Origin: Halobacillus litoralis
GTDB taxonomy: Bacteria > Bacillota > Bacilli > Bacillales > Halobacillaceae
Assembly: GCF_004101865.1 (NCBI RefSeq)
Contig: NZ_CP026118.1
Coordinates: 2,249,001 to 2,313,000 of the forward strand
DNA: 64,000 nt
Direction of reading: 5' to 3'
The notes under the pieces were generated by a model. That model was not told the DNA's origin. It ran no database searches and saw nothing but the letters and a program-made list of their open reading frames with translations. Of this stretch, positions 53,056 through 64,000 are shown in pieces. The position numbers were made by a program, and so were the translations under genes. The stretch's first letter is position 1. Each line of letters starts with the position of its first letter.

Positions 53056-54153
53056 TCAGTCGTACACTTCTTCTATGTGTAAATACAGATGCTCTTTCAA
53101 ATGAAGGATTTGACCATCTTCCTCTAGGCGGATCATTGGCCGGGTCGGATGGTTGCTTTCCACAAAAATAATTTCCGCAAGACGGCTGTCTGATAAGCGG
53201 ATGTTTGTCCCTGTCGAGTAATTGGTCATTTCTTTGACGAAAACACGGATGATTTTATGATCATAACGCCCGAACTGTTCCTGGAGGATTTCTTCTAATA
53301 CTTTATAAGGGGACTGTTTTCGGCGGTACAAACGCTCTGATGTCATGGCATGGTACATATCACTGACGGCGATGATTTGACTGAAATCATGAATTTTTGA
53401 TTGTCCTAACCCTAATGGATAGCCTGTGCCATTCAACCGTTCATGGTGTTGAAGGATGGCTATTTTGGCTTGCGCGCTCAAGGTAGGAACTTTCTCAACA
53501 TTACGATAGGAATATGTCGGATGGTTTTTCACCTGTTCAAACTCTGCCTCTGTCAGTGCGCCTTCTTTCCAGGTGATCTTCTCATCTAATTTCGCCATTC
53601 CGCTATCACATAAGACTCCTGCTAATCCGACCTGCATCCACTCGCCATAATTGTAGCCCATCTTAGAAGCCAAATATCCTGATATCAAGCCTATCGCCAC
53701 ACTATGGTGGTAAATATAATCATCACTAGAAGTGTAATGATGAAGCGTAAAAACATCCCGTTCGGATTCAATCACTTTCTCTAATAGAGGGACCATTACT
53801 TTCCTGACCGCATTCATATCTATAGGAGAACCTCCACTCCAATCGGTGAACCACTTCTTATAAGATTGCACAGCTTCTAAATATTGATCATGGAAAGAGG
53901 GAGAGGGTTCTTGGATGTGTGTTTCAGTAGAAGCGGTAGTCTCCTGACTTTCCATTCGTTCCATTGGATTGAAAGCAGTACCATCTGTTTGTTTATTCGA
54001 AACGTCGACAGACTCAATTTGAAACTTTTTCAAAACTTCGATATGTATTGCTTGTATGGTCGTATTTTTTGGCACGATCGGCCTGTTGGTGCGTCCCATC
54101 ACATCTTTAGTAACTAAACACCCGGGCACAAGTTGAGCAGGGCTCACTCTCAT
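53056..54153 (-). CDS. HD-GYP domain protein with altered HD motif
   Basis: The 365-residue protein has an N-terminal DUF3391-like part, then an HD-GYP domain from about 110: HHYTSSDDYIYHHSVAIGL, then LAGVLCDSGMAKLDE where the usual HD is CD. HHERLNGTGYPLGL holds the GYP-equivalent, and SQIIAVSDMYHAMTSERLYR follows. The altered HD suggests reduced or different catalysis. The family occurs beside gyrA in many Bacillaceae. It may bind or degrade c-di-AMP/c-di-GMP-type signals. It has its own expression, because a terminator separates it from gyrA. Confidence 0.85.
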   Translation of the reverse strand: MRVSPAQLVPGCLVTKDVMGRTNRPIVPKNTTIQAIHIEVLKKFQIESVDVSNKQTDGTAFNPMERMESQETTASTETHIQEPSPSFHDQYLEAVQSYKKWFTDWSGGSPIDMNAVRKVMVPLLEKVIESERDVFTLHHYTSSDDYIYHHSVAIGLISGYLASKMGYNYGEWMQVGLAGVLCDSGMAKLDEKITWKEGALTEAEFEQVKNHPTYSYRNVEKVPTLSAQAKIAILQHHERLNGTGYPLGLGQSKIHDFSQIIAVSDMYHAMTSERLYRRKQSPYKVLEEILQEQFGRYDHKIIRVFVKEMTNYSTGTNIRLSDSRLAEIIFVESNHPTRPMIRLEEDGQILHLKEHLYLHIEEVYD

Positions 54154-54196
54154 GGAATTCTTCCACCTTTCCTATGCTAATCACAGTCTATGGAGG

Positions 54197-54236
54197 TAAA
54201 AAAAGCCGCCTGCCGCTATTAAACCGACAGGCGACT
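54197..54236 (-). terminator. gyrA terminator
   Basis: GTCGCCTGTCG / CGGCAGGCGGC with G-U pairs is followed, read leftward, by seven T residues. It lies 15 bp past the gyrA stop. Confidence 0.87.
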
Positions 54237-54251
54237 GTTATTCAAATCTTC

Positions 54252-56816
54252 TTATGATTCATCTGATTCGTCATTTTCTTCAGTGTTGGAGGTATCTGCT
54301 TCGATGGTGTCACCAGATTCCTGACTGGATTCCAGTTCTGCCTCTTTCTCCAAAGCCTCTTCTACGATTTCATCTTCTTCTTTTTCAGACTCTACCCGGG
54401 CTACGGTAGCAACTTCTTCGCCATCGCCCAGTCGTATCAAACGTACACCTTGAGTGTTACGTCCTGTTTCAGAGATACTTTCCAGCGGCATCCGGATCAA
54501 AACACCGCTAGCTGTGATGATCATAACATCCTCTTCACCATTTACAGCTTTCGTTGCGACAACCTGCCCATTTTTATCGGTCAAGTTACACGTAATGATC
54601 CCTTTACCACCCCTGTTAGTGATTCTATAATCACTTGCAGGCGTACGCTTCCCATAACCTTTGCTTGTAACGGTCAGTACCTGGAGGGAATCATCAAGTA
54701 TTTCCATCGAAACGACCTTGTCGTCATTCCTTAGAGAAATACCTTTGACACCGGCAGCTGTTCGTCCCATCGTACGGATTTGATCTTCATTGAACCGTAT
54801 CAGGTAACCATTTTGAGTACCGATCATGATATCCTTCGCCCCGTCTGTCAAACGCACGGAAATTAATTCATCATCTTCCCGTAAACCGAGAGCAATCAAT
54901 CCTCCGCGGCGGATGTTGGCAAATTGAGACAGCGTCGTCCGTTTCGTGATTCCATTCCTCGTAGTGAAGACGAGGTACCAATCATCGACGAAGTCCTCTA
55001 CGGAGATGACGGCATTAATCCACTCATCCCGTTCCACGTTCAACATGTTGATGATAGGAATCCCTTTTGCCGTCCGACTGAATTCAGGGACTTCATACCC
55101 TTTTGCTTTGTATACTTTCCCTTTATTCGAGAAGAACAGGAGCGTGTTATGGGTTGAAGTGGATAAGAGATGTTCCACGAAGTCTTCCTCATGTGTCCCC
55201 ATTCCTTGCACACCACGTCCCCCTCTTCGTTGAGAACGGTACGTATTGGCAGGCAAGCGCTTCACATATCCCTGGTGGGTTACTGTCACGATGACCGTCT
55301 CTTCAGGAATCAAGTCTTCGTCTTCGATAAAGTCTGTGCCACCTAGAATAATTTCTGTTCGCCGCTCATCGTTAAAGCGTTCTTTGACATCCACTAGCTC
55401 TTCACGGATGATTTCAAGCACCTTTTCGTCATCCGCTAAGATCGCCTTCAATTCAGCAATCAAGTTTGTGATTTCATTGTACTCATCTTCAATCTTCTCC
55501 CGTTCAAGCCCTGTCAAACGCTGCAAGCGCATATCAAGAATCGCTTGTGCCTGTTTCTCAGAAAGGCCGAAACGTTCCATCAGACCCGTGCGGGCGATGT
55601 CCGTCGTTTGTGATTCGCGAATCAATGAAATGACCTCATCCAAATGATCGAGTGCAATTCGCAGACCAGCTAAAATGTGAGCCCGGGCTTCTGCCTTTCT
55701 CAGCTCATACTCTGTCCGTCTTCTAATGACGACTTTCTGGTGATCGAGATAATGCACGAGACACTGCTTCAGGTTCAATACCCTTGGATGTCCATTCACA
55801 AGAGCTAACATATTGATGCCGAATGTAGATTGTAAGGCCGTCATTTTATAAAGATTGTTTAAAAGGACGTTCGGGTTGGCATCACGTCGCAGTTCAATCA
55901 CTACACGCATACCATTACGGTCTGATTCATCACGCAAATCAGTGATCCCGTCGATTTTCTTATCACGGGCCAGGTCCGCGATCTTTTCAACTAGACGGGC
56001 TTTGTTGACTTGATACGGTAATTCCGTAACGATCAGGCGGGATTTTCCATTTGCCTGTTCATCAATTTCGACATCAGCCCGGACCGTAATTGATCCTTTT
56101 CCTGTTTCATAAGCTTTACGGATTCCGCTCATTCCGAGAATTTTACCAGCTGTCGGGAAGTCCGGTCCGTAAATATGGTTCTCCATCAATTCCTGTATCG
56201 TAATATCAGGATCTTTACTTAACGCAAGAACGGCATCGATCACTTCCCCTAATTGATGGGGTGGGATATTGGTTGCCATTCCGACTGCGATTCCGGACCC
56301 GCCATTTACGAGCAAGTTCGGGAATTTGGCAGGGAGTACGATTGGTTCTCTTTCCGTACCATCGTAGTTGTCATCATAATCGATGGTATCTTTATTGATA
56401 TCACGGAGGATTTCCATCGAAATTTTTGACATTCTTGCCTCTGTATAACGCATAGCTGCTGCTGCATCTCCATCGACTGAACCAAAGTTCCCGTGACCAT
56501 CGACCAGCATATAACGATAGTTGAAGTCCTGAGCCATACGCACCATCGTATCGTACACAGCGGAGTCGCCGTGAGGGTGGTACTTACCAATAACCTCACC
56601 TACGATACGGGCAGATTTTTTATAAGCTTTATCTGAATGCATACCAAGGTCATGCATCGCATACAATATTCTTCGGTGTACAGGCTTCAAGCCATCCCTA
56701 ACGTCTGGGAGGGCACGTGCGACGATGACACTCATCGCGTAATCCAAGAAGGAAGTACGCATTTCTTGGCTGATGTTTATTTCCTGTACGCGCGGGCGTT
56801 CGGGTTGATCCACCAT
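54252..56816 (-). CDS. gyrA: DNA gyrase subunit A
   Basis: The 854-residue protein has the breakage-reunion domain with the conserved [20 protein letters not shown] (Ser and acidic quinolone-region residues unaltered), catalytic Tyr in [11 protein letters not shown], and the GyrA-box [11 protein letters not shown]. Six C-terminal blades and a very acidic tail of about 45 residues follow. It lies 107 bp after gyrB with ribosome site AGGAGGTAAAAAAG. Confidence 0.98.
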   Translation of the reverse strand: MVDQPERPRVQEINISQEMRTSFLDYAMSVIVARALPDVRDGLKPVHRRILYAMHDLGMHSDKAYKKSARIVGEVIGKYHPHGDSAVYDTMVRMAQDFNYRYMLVDGHGNFGSVDGDAAAAMRYTEARMSKISMEILRDINKDTIDYDDNYDGTEREPIVLPAKFPNLLVNGGSGIAVGMATNIPPHQLGEVIDAVLALSKDPDITIQELMENHIYGPDFPTAGKILGMSGIRKAYETGKGSITVRADVEIDEQANGKSRLIVTELPYQVNKARLVEKIADLARDKKIDGITDLRDESDRNGMRVVIELRRDANPNVLLNNLYKMTALQSTFGINMLALVNGHPRVLNLKQCLVHYLDHQKVVIRRRTEYELRKAEARAHILAGLRIALDHLDEVISLIRESQTTDIARTGLMERFGLSEKQAQAILDMRLQRLTGLEREKIEDEYNEITNLIAELKAILADDEKVLEIIREELVDVKERFNDERRTEIILGGTDFIEDEDLIPEETVIVTVTHQGYVKRLPANTYRSQRRGGRGVQGMGTHEEDFVEHLLSTSTHNTLLFFSNKGKVYKAKGYEVPEFSRTAKGIPIINMLNVERDEWINAVISVEDFVDDWYLVFTTRNGITKRTTLSQFANIRRGGLIALGLREDDELISVRLTDGAKDIMIGTQNGYLIRFNEDQIRTMGRTAAGVKGISLRNDDKVVSMEILDDSLQVLTVTSKGYGKRTPASDYRITNRGGKGIITCNLTDKNGQVVATKAVNGEEDVMIITASGVLIRMPLESISETGRNTQGVRLIRLGDGEEVATVARVESEKEEDEIVEEALEKEAELESSQESGDTIEADTSNTEENDESDES

Positions 56817-56923
56817 TCTTTTTTACCTCCTAATTGCCTTTAAGGAGGAGAAGGACTTGATTCCCTTCTCCAATCTATTCCTTCACGTCAAATGACGTCT
56901 ATGATGCTTAACATTCGATCGGA

Positions 56924-58855
<1,932 letters not shown>

Positions 58856-58911
58856 CTACATTTCTCAAATGGTTTTACGTGGATTTTCTTACGCCAAAAT
58901 CTATCTTTATT

Positions 58912-59196
58912 TCACCATTCCGTTTCTTCCGAGAAATCTTCCAATTTATTTAAAGTGGTCATCATGTTAGCCCGTTTCTTCAAGGTGAAAACAGAAAGCG
59001 GACTAAAATAAATCACATCATTCGTTATGACGATTGCTTTCGCCTCGTGATCTTCCGTTTCAATCACACGTCTATCTTTCCGTTGATTAAAGATCATCTC
59101 CTCAATGATTGAAGAGGAGGATATCAAACTATGATCGATAATGGCTACGACATCCTTCGACTGGATCACATGATCATCCCCGATGTGAATGAACAA
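58912..59196 (-). CDS. remB: Extracellular matrix regulator RemB (YaaB)
   Basis: The 94-residue protein is a DUF370 family member: MFIHIGDDHVIQSKDVVAII at the start, then AKAIVITNDVIYFSPLS. RemB regulates biofilm matrix genes in Bacillus. It lies between recF and gyrB, as in Bacillus subtilis. Confidence 0.92.
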   Translation of the reverse strand: MFIHIGDDHVIQSKDVVAIIDHSLISSSSIIEEMIFNQRKDRRVIETEDHEAKAIVITNDVIYFSPLSVFTLKKRANMMTTLNKLEDFSEETEW

Positions 59197-59205
59197 TCTC
59201 CCACC

Positions 59206-60324
59206 TCATTTCTCTATGTCTATCGTTCCTTCACTGACACGGAAGATTTCCGCTTGTTCAAGGGCTTCATGTTCAATTCCGTCAATGCTGGTAGTAGAGA
59301 CGAAAGTCTGCACTTTCCCTTGAATCGTATGAAGCAAATGTGACTGCCTGTAATCGTCCAATTCACTTAGTACATCATCCAATAGTAATATCGGATATTC
59401 ACCTACTTCACTATGAATCAATTCAATCTCCGCAAGTTTCAAAGACAGCGCCGTCGTCCGCTGTTGACCTTGCGAGCCATAAGTCTGTACATCTTTTCCG
59501 TTCACATAAAAAACAAGGTCATCCCTATGCGGACCAGCTAAAGTGGTCCCACGTTCAACCTCTTTTGATTCTATATCCAGGAATTTATCAGTGTATGTTC
59601 TCTTTATTGTTTCCAAATTCATATCCTCTGATACTCTTACACTCGCATCATAGGCGATTTCCAGTTTTTCCAATTGACGACTGATCCCCTTATGGATCGG
59701 AGCCGCCCAAGAACGTAGCAGCTGGAGGAACTTGAATCTGCGTTCAACGATTGTCGTCGCATGCTCGATCAGTTGTTCTGTCATGACTCCGAGCATCGTC
59801 CGATCAGCCCCTGGTTTCCTTTGCAGGTCTTTCAATAAATGATTTCGCTGCCTCAGAATTTTTTGATACTGTCCTAAGTGATAAATGTAAGTAGGCTGGA
59901 TCTGACCGATTTCCATGTCAATAAACCGACGACGCACCTGAGGGCTCCCTTTGACAAGATTGAGATCCTCAGGTGCAAACATGACCACATTCAAAGCACC
60001 GATATAATCGCTGAGGCGCTTTTGCTCAATATGATTTAACTTCGCTTTTTTCCCTTTCTTGGAAATGATGATTTCCAAAGGAAAACGACGATTCCGTTTA
60101 TAGATAGTCCCTTTTATTTTACCATACTCTTCATCCCACTGTATCAATTCTTTATCCCTGGGAGTACGGTGGGACCTCGCAAAGGCTAAAACATAGATCG
60201 CTTCCATCAAATTGGTCTTACCCTGGGCATTTTCACCAATGATGACATTGATCTTATCGTCGAATGTCAAAGAAAGCTGATCATAATTTCTGAATGATCG
60301 CAATGACAATTCATGAATGTGCAT
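59206..60324 (-). CDS. recF: DNA replication and repair protein RecF
   Basis: The 372-residue protein has Walker [15 protein letters not shown], signature [18 protein letters not shown], and Walker [15 protein letters not shown]. It loads RecA at single-strand gaps. It follows yaaA by 17 bp. Confidence 0.97.
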   Translation of the reverse strand: MHIHELSLRSFRNYDQLSLTFDDKINVIIGENAQGKTNLMEAIYVLAFARSHRTPRDKELIQWDEEYGKIKGTIYKRNRRFPLEIIISKKGKKAKLNHIEQKRLSDYIGALNVVMFAPEDLNLVKGSPQVRRRFIDMEIGQIQPTYIYHLGQYQKILRQRNHLLKDLQRKPGADRTMLGVMTEQLIEHATTIVERRFKFLQLLRSWAAPIHKGISRQLEKLEIAYDASVRVSEDMNLETIKRTYTDKFLDIESKEVERGTTLAGPHRDDLVFYVNGKDVQTYGSQGQQRTTALSLKLAEIELIHSEVGEYPILLLDDVLSELDDYRQSHLLHTIQGKVQTFVSTTSIDGIEHEALEQAEIFRVSEGTIDIEK

Positions 60325-60341
60325 AGGCGCTTCTTATAACC

Positions 60342-60563
60342 TCATCCTTCTTGGACAACTGTGAAGCTGCCGAATTCTTCTATTTCTACTGTATCTCCCA
60401 GGTACAGTTTACGACCACGACGATTTTCAAGCTCTCCATTTACAAAAACTTCAAATTCAGCCAGGAAAATTTTAACCATTCCGCCTGATTCGACAATATT
60501 CGCTAACTTTAAAAATTGTCCCAATGGAATGTATTCCGTAGTTATCCCAATTTCTTCGCTCAT
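60342..60563 (-). CDS. yaaA: S4-domain RNA-binding protein YaaA
   Basis: The 73-residue protein has an S4 fold: IPLGQFLKLANIVESGGMVK, then ENRRGRKLYLGDTVEIEEFG. It lies between dnaN and recF. It is thought to act in ribosome or RNA metabolism. A gap of about 240 bp with a terminator separates it from dnaN. Confidence 0.93.
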   Translation of the reverse strand: MSEEIGITTEYIPLGQFLKLANIVESGGMVKIFLAEFEVFVNGELENRRGRKLYLGDTVEIEEFGSFTVVQEG

Positions 60564-60727
60564 ATTTATTCACCCTATTCCATGAATTCACCTATCTTTC
60601 ATTTTACTAAAGATAGGGCCGTAAAGAAAGTGCAAGTGACTTAAAGTGAAATTTCGTTCATTCTTCACCAAAAGTGAGGGGCCTTGGTTGTTGATTTTTT
60701 ATTATTTTTATATTTCTGGTCAGAGAG

Positions 60728-60772
60728 AAAAGAAAGAAGATGCCATTATAGAATCCATAACAGCATCTTCTT
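60728..60772 (-). terminator. dnaN terminator
   Basis: AAGAAGATGC / GCATCTTCTT with a 19-base loop is followed, read leftward, by TCTTTTC. It lies 33 bp after the dnaN stop. It is probably partial, allowing yaaA-recF read-through or a separate promoter. Confidence 0.65.
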
Positions 60773-60805
60773 AATCTTGTTTATATTCGTCTCATACTTG
60801 GCCGA

Positions 60806-61945
60806 TCAATACGTACGTACAGGTAAAATCAATTGCAAAATTTGTTCATCATCTACAGGACGAATCAAAAATGGCCGCATAGCTCCTGTGAATTCAACTT
60901 TTACTTGATCATAATCAACTGCTTTCAATGCATCCATCATGTACTTCGCGCTGAAGGAAATTTTCAGATCTTCCCCATCGACATCATTCGCTAATACTTC
61001 TTCAACCACATTCCCCACTTCTGGAGAATTCCCTGTGATTTCTAAGTGATTGTTCTCTTTCGTCATCAAACGTACCACATTGTTTCGGTTTTCTTTCGAT
61101 AGCAGGGAAGCCCGATCGACAGACTGCAACAATTCCTTCGTGTCTATCTTCACAATGGTTTTGCTCTGCTCTGGAATTAAACGGGATGTTTCAGGATAGT
61201 TTCCGTCCAGTAAACGGGATAAGAAATATAAATGTTTGGTACGGAAAAGTACTTGATTGTCCGTGACACTGATTTCAATGGTGTCTTCAGAATCATCAAG
61301 GATTTTGTTCAATTCCGTTAAACTCTTCCCTGGAATGACCACGGCAGGTAAAGATTTACCTTCAGGTTGTTCCAAAGGAATCTTGCGGGATGCAAGACGG
61401 TGACTATCGGTCGCAATAAATTCCAGTTCACCTTCTTCCATACGGATGTGGACACCTGTAAGAATCGGTCGCGTTTCTGAAGTGGATACAGCGAATACCG
61501 TTTGTCGGATTAAATTCTTCAAAAGGTCAATTGGTAATTCAAAGCTCTCTTCTGTATGCAGTTGTGGTAACTGCGGATATTCTTCTGGATCCTGCCCATT
61601 CAAGTGAAATTCTGCATTTCCTGAGCGAATCGTTATATTCCTTGTGTTATCACTTTCAATTTCCACCGTGTTTTGAGGCAGTTTACGAACGATGTCCGGG
61701 AAATATTTTGCTTGGAGCACGATACTGCCAGGTTCGATATTTTCCACATAAACAATACCATCTTCTTCTGTGGGGATAAAAGATTCAATAGAAATATCTG
61801 AATCACTACCGGTCAATTTGATACCCTCTTCTGAAGCCTCGATTTTCATTCCCGTCAAGATTGGAATTGTCGTTCTCGAAGATATAGCTTTCATTACGTT
61901 TTGGACGCTGGCGATCAGTTGGTCCCTCTGGATTACAAATTTCAT
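60806..61945 (-). CDS. dnaN: DNA polymerase III beta subunit (sliding clamp)
   Basis: The 379-residue protein shows the three clamp domains: MKFVIQRDQLIASVQNVMKA at the start, FAVSTSETRPILTGV in the middle, LPVRTY at the end. It tethers the polymerase to DNA. GGAGTGTATTGAA precedes the ATG. It follows dnaA. Confidence 0.98.
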   Translation of the reverse strand: MKFVIQRDQLIASVQNVMKAISSRTTIPILTGMKIEASEEGIKLTGSDSDISIESFIPTEEDGIVYVENIEPGSIVLQAKYFPDIVRKLPQNTVEIESDNTRNITIRSGNAEFHLNGQDPEEYPQLPQLHTEESFELPIDLLKNLIRQTVFAVSTSETRPILTGVHIRMEEGELEFIATDSHRLASRKIPLEQPEGKSLPAVVIPGKSLTELNKILDDSEDTIEISVTDNQVLFRTKHLYFLSRLLDGNYPETSRLIPEQSKTIVKIDTKELLQSVDRASLLSKENRNNVVRLMTKENNHLEITGNSPEVGNVVEEVLANDVDGEDLKISFSAKYMMDALKAVDYDQVKVEFTGAMRPFLIRPVDDEQILQLILPVRTY

Positions 61946-61977
61946 TTCAATACACTCCTCCTAATGAGCATATATTT

Positions 61978-62121
61978 AATTATTTTTTATATAAAATATA
62001 GTAATAGTACTAGTATGGCCTGTGGAAATGTGGATAACGGAAGTGAAGACTGTCAGTTCTAGGTTATCCACATGTGCATAAGTTGTTGATGAATGTGTAC
62101 CCTTTATACACATTATCCACT
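61978..62121. other. oriC: oriC, dnaA-dnaN part: DnaA boxes, DnaA-trios and AT-rich unwinding element
   Basis: Read leftward from dnaA: boxes TTATACACA (62104-62112), TGTGGATAA (62064-62072), TTATCCACA (62029-62037), and a TTTCCACA variant (62021-62029). A short GGCCAT follows, then the ACT/TAG triplets ACTAGTACTATTACTA (61999-62014), then an AT-rich run to 61978. This is the layout of the Bacillus subtilis unwinding region. A TTATCCACT variant overlaps the dnaA stop. Confidence 0.9.
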
Positions 62122-63475
62122 AGTGAGTTTTCAGTTGTTCTTTGATTTCATCTAGTTCTCTTTGCAGCTGCTGATCATCTGCTACCATTCTTGATATTTT
62201 TTCATGAGCATGGATGACTGTCGTATGATCCCGTCCTCCAAACTCTTCCCCGATTTTTGGCAATGAAAAGTCAGTCAGTTCTCTTGAAAGGTACATCGCA
62301 ATCTGACGAGGGAAGGCGACGGATTTCGTCCTTTTTTTAGCAGGGAAGTCTTCCAATCTCACATTGTACTTCTCTCCTACTATCTCTTGTATACCCTCAA
62401 TCGTTATTACTTTCGGTTTTGAACTAGGAATGATATCTTTCAACGCTTCAGCAGCTAATGAAGCATTGATATCCCTGTTGATCAGGGAAGAGTAAGCAAC
62501 CACACGAATAAGCGCCCCTTCAAGTTCACGGATGTTGGTATCGATTTGATTGGCGATGTAAAGCATCACTTCATTAGGGATATCCAGGCCTTCTGCTTTA
62601 GCTTTTTTGCGCAGAATCGCAATCCTTGTTTCTAGATCAGGCGGCGTAATATCTGTAATCAGTCCCCATTCAAATCGCGAACGTAACCGGTCTTCCAATG
62701 TAGGAATTTCTTTTGGAGGCCGATCACTTGAGATGACGATTTGTTTGCTTTCTTCATGGAGTGTATTGAATGTATGGAAGAACTCTTCCTGTGTTTGTTC
62801 TTTTCCAGCTAAGAACTGGATATCATCAATTAAAAGCACATCGACACTGCGGTATTTATTACGGAAGTTCACCGCTTTATTGTCACGGATGGAATTGATG
62901 AATTCATTGGTGAATTTTTCTGATGATAAATAAACGACTTTCGCATTAGGGTTGTGATCCAGTACATAGTGGCCGATGGCATGCATGAGGTGGGTTTTAC
63001 CCAGTCCGACGCCCCCGTAAATGAACAGTGGATTATAAGCTTTGGCAGGTGCTTCAGCCACAGCTAAAGAAGCCGCATGAGCGAACCGGTTCCCCGAGCC
63101 AATGACAAATGTGTCGAAGGTGTACTTCGAGTTCAGCATGCTTTGTGGTGATTCCTCATTGCCATTGTTTTTGACATTCGGTACATTTTTCGATGAAAGT
63201 TTTACATCTTCCAATGATTCCTCTTTAGATTCCGGTATGATGAACTTCGTATCCAGTTCCGCGCCCGTCACTTCATATAAGGTCTCTGTAATCAAACCTT
63301 CATATTGATTTTCAAGCCAATCTCTGGCGAATTCATTCGGAGCAACGATCGTAAGCGTATTTTCATTAAGAGAATCAGCTTTTGTCGCTTTCAACCAGGT
63401 CTCAAAACTCGGCTTACTGATTTTCTCTTTAATTTGATCCAACGTATTCGTCCATAATTCATTGATGTTCTCCAA
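62120..63475 (-). CDS. dnaA: Chromosomal replication initiator DnaA
   Basis: The 451-residue protein has domain I, a linker, AAA+ domain III (Walker [15 protein letters not shown], Walker [10 protein letters not shown]), and the DNA-binding domain IV with [15 protein letters not shown]. The start is TTG, after GGGGTGAAAAAAT. An attenuator-like hairpin lies in its leader. DnaA boxes lie on both sides. Confidence 0.98.
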   Translation of the reverse strand: MENINELWTNTLDQIKEKISKPSFETWLKATKADSLNENTLTIVAPNEFARDWLENQYEGLITETLYEVTGAELDTKFIIPESKEESLEDVKLSSKNVPNVKNNGNEESPQSMLNSKYTFDTFVIGSGNRFAHAASLAVAEAPAKAYNPLFIYGGVGLGKTHLMHAIGHYVLDHNPNAKVVYLSSEKFTNEFINSIRDNKAVNFRNKYRSVDVLLIDDIQFLAGKEQTQEEFFHTFNTLHEESKQIVISSDRPPKEIPTLEDRLRSRFEWGLITDITPPDLETRIAILRKKAKAEGLDIPNEVMLYIANQIDTNIRELEGALIRVVAYSSLINRDINASLAAEALKDIIPSSKPKVITIEGIQEIVGEKYNVRLEDFPAKKRTKSVAFPRQIAMYLSRELTDFSLPKIGEEFGGRDHTTVIHAHEKISRMVADDQQLQRELDEIKEQLKTH

Positions 63476-63508
63476 ATTTTTTCACCCCTTTCTATTTCAG
63501 TGGAAAAC

Positions 63509-63563
63509 AAAAAAACCTTTCGTTCTCTTTTTCGAACGTAGCAAAAGGATCGAAAGGCGTTCG
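63509..63563 (-). promoter_or_regulatory. Attenuator-like leader of dnaA
   Basis: Read leftward: segment A CGAACG (63558-63563), B CCTTTCG (63551-63557), C CGTTCG (63533-63538), D GAACGAAAGG (63516-63525), then seven T residues (63509-63515). C pairs with D and B with D to form a terminator-like stem, while A can pair with C instead. The hairpin lies about 30-80 bp upstream of the dnaA start. The effect is inferred. Confidence 0.45.
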
Positions 63564-63658
63564 TATAAGGTTTGTATAATATTCTACGATAAAAAACCTC
63601 TGATCGGATGTGGATGTCCGAGGGTTGATTTCACTAGAGTTCTAGATAGTTATTTTCA

Positions 63659-63934
63659 GTATCCACATACTTGTGCATAATCACATAAACAAGCGTGTTA
63701 ACAACTGTCCACATGTTATCCACACTCTGTGGAAAAGATTTTTAGTCTTCAGAAGTCAGTCACGGTTAAACACAAATATGATACCAAATAAAACGGCTTG
63801 TTGCAATGGTTCGCTTTAACTTATCCACAATTATAACAACTTGTAGACAATCTTCATCCACAACAGTAGATTTTGTGATTTTCTTGTCGATAATTGCTGT
63901 GGACAGTCGTATCCACAAGAAAAAATTATACACA
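63659..63934. other. oriC: oriC, upstream DnaA box cluster
   Basis: Perfect boxes TTATCCACA lie at 63716-63724 and 63821-63829. One-mismatch or common variants lie at 63659-63667 (GTATCCACA), 63672-63680, 63728-63736, 63854-63862 (TCATCCACA), 63909-63917 and 63926-63934 (TTATACACA). About 320 bp of gene-free DNA upstream of dnaA thus forms the second half of a bipartite origin. The rest of the region to 64000 shows no gene. Confidence 0.9.
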
Positions 63935-64000
63935 ACATCTGTGAATGTTCGCTAGGGGATGTTTTGTTCGCCTTTTATTATGGAAGATCCGAACCTTTGT

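Overview
The window comes from a Gram-positive Firmicute of the Bacillaceae. The right third is the conserved replication-origin neighbourhood in Bacillus order (dnaA-dnaN-yaaA-recF-remB-gyrB-gyrA, then yaaC, guaB, dacA, pdxS-pdxT, serS, tRNA-Ser, dck/dgk), and a T-box RNA precedes serS. Strong Shine-Dalgarno sites with frequent GTG/TTG starts fit this. Long acidic tails (e.g. GyrA) suggest, weakly, a halotolerant genus such as Halobacillus or Virgibacillus. That last point is inference only.

Layout. (1) Positions 1 to about 42,330 are an apparently complete temperate myovirus prophage of the PBSX/DUF1073-portal type. It is inserted in the 3' end of a tRNA-Arg(CCU) gene at 42,324-42,396, with the tyrosine integrase next to the tRNA. 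The left attachment site is not in the window. From right to left the prophage holds: integrase; an ImmA-like protease behind a LexA-type box; a membrane nuclease-like protein; a cI/cro-type switch with three 15-bp operators; an early operon (antirepressor, HTH proteins, SbcC-like ATPase, RecT, MBL hydrolase, replication protein with five iteron-like repeats inside its gene, Dam methylase, RusA); an accessory block with a plus-strand CheY-like receiver gene and a probable small RNA; a late regulator; terminase, head and contractile-tail genes; a tail fibre; two accessory genes; and a lysis cassette (XhlA, holin, amidase with an SLH-like domain). (2) 42,400-45,040 holds dgk-dck convergent with a Nudix hydrolase and an NAD(P)-binding protein. 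(3) 45,040-46,060 is intergenic, with two related palindromic elements and tRNA-Ser(UGA). (4) 46,060-64,000 is the origin region, all leftward except yaaC. DnaA boxes lie on both sides of dnaA, with a DnaA-trio/AT-rich unwinding region between dnaA and dnaN.

How it works together. The prophage switch (repressor, Cro-like protein, antirepressor) and the LexA-controlled ImmA-like protease couple induction to DNA damage. RecT, the ATPase, RusA and the replication protein support phage DNA replication and recombination. One long leftward late operon packages DNA into heads and builds a contractile tail, and the lysis cassette ends that operon at a strong terminator. Accessory genes sit between terminators and near a shared 27-bp promoter-proximal motif. 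The most unusual signals are: a +1 frameshift overlap in the tail chaperone at a CTT-AGG site, where AGG is the codon read by the tRNA whose gene the phage occupies; a receiver-domain/small-RNA cassette; a repeated motif containing a Spo0A-type heptamer; and an attenuator-like leader ahead of dnaA.
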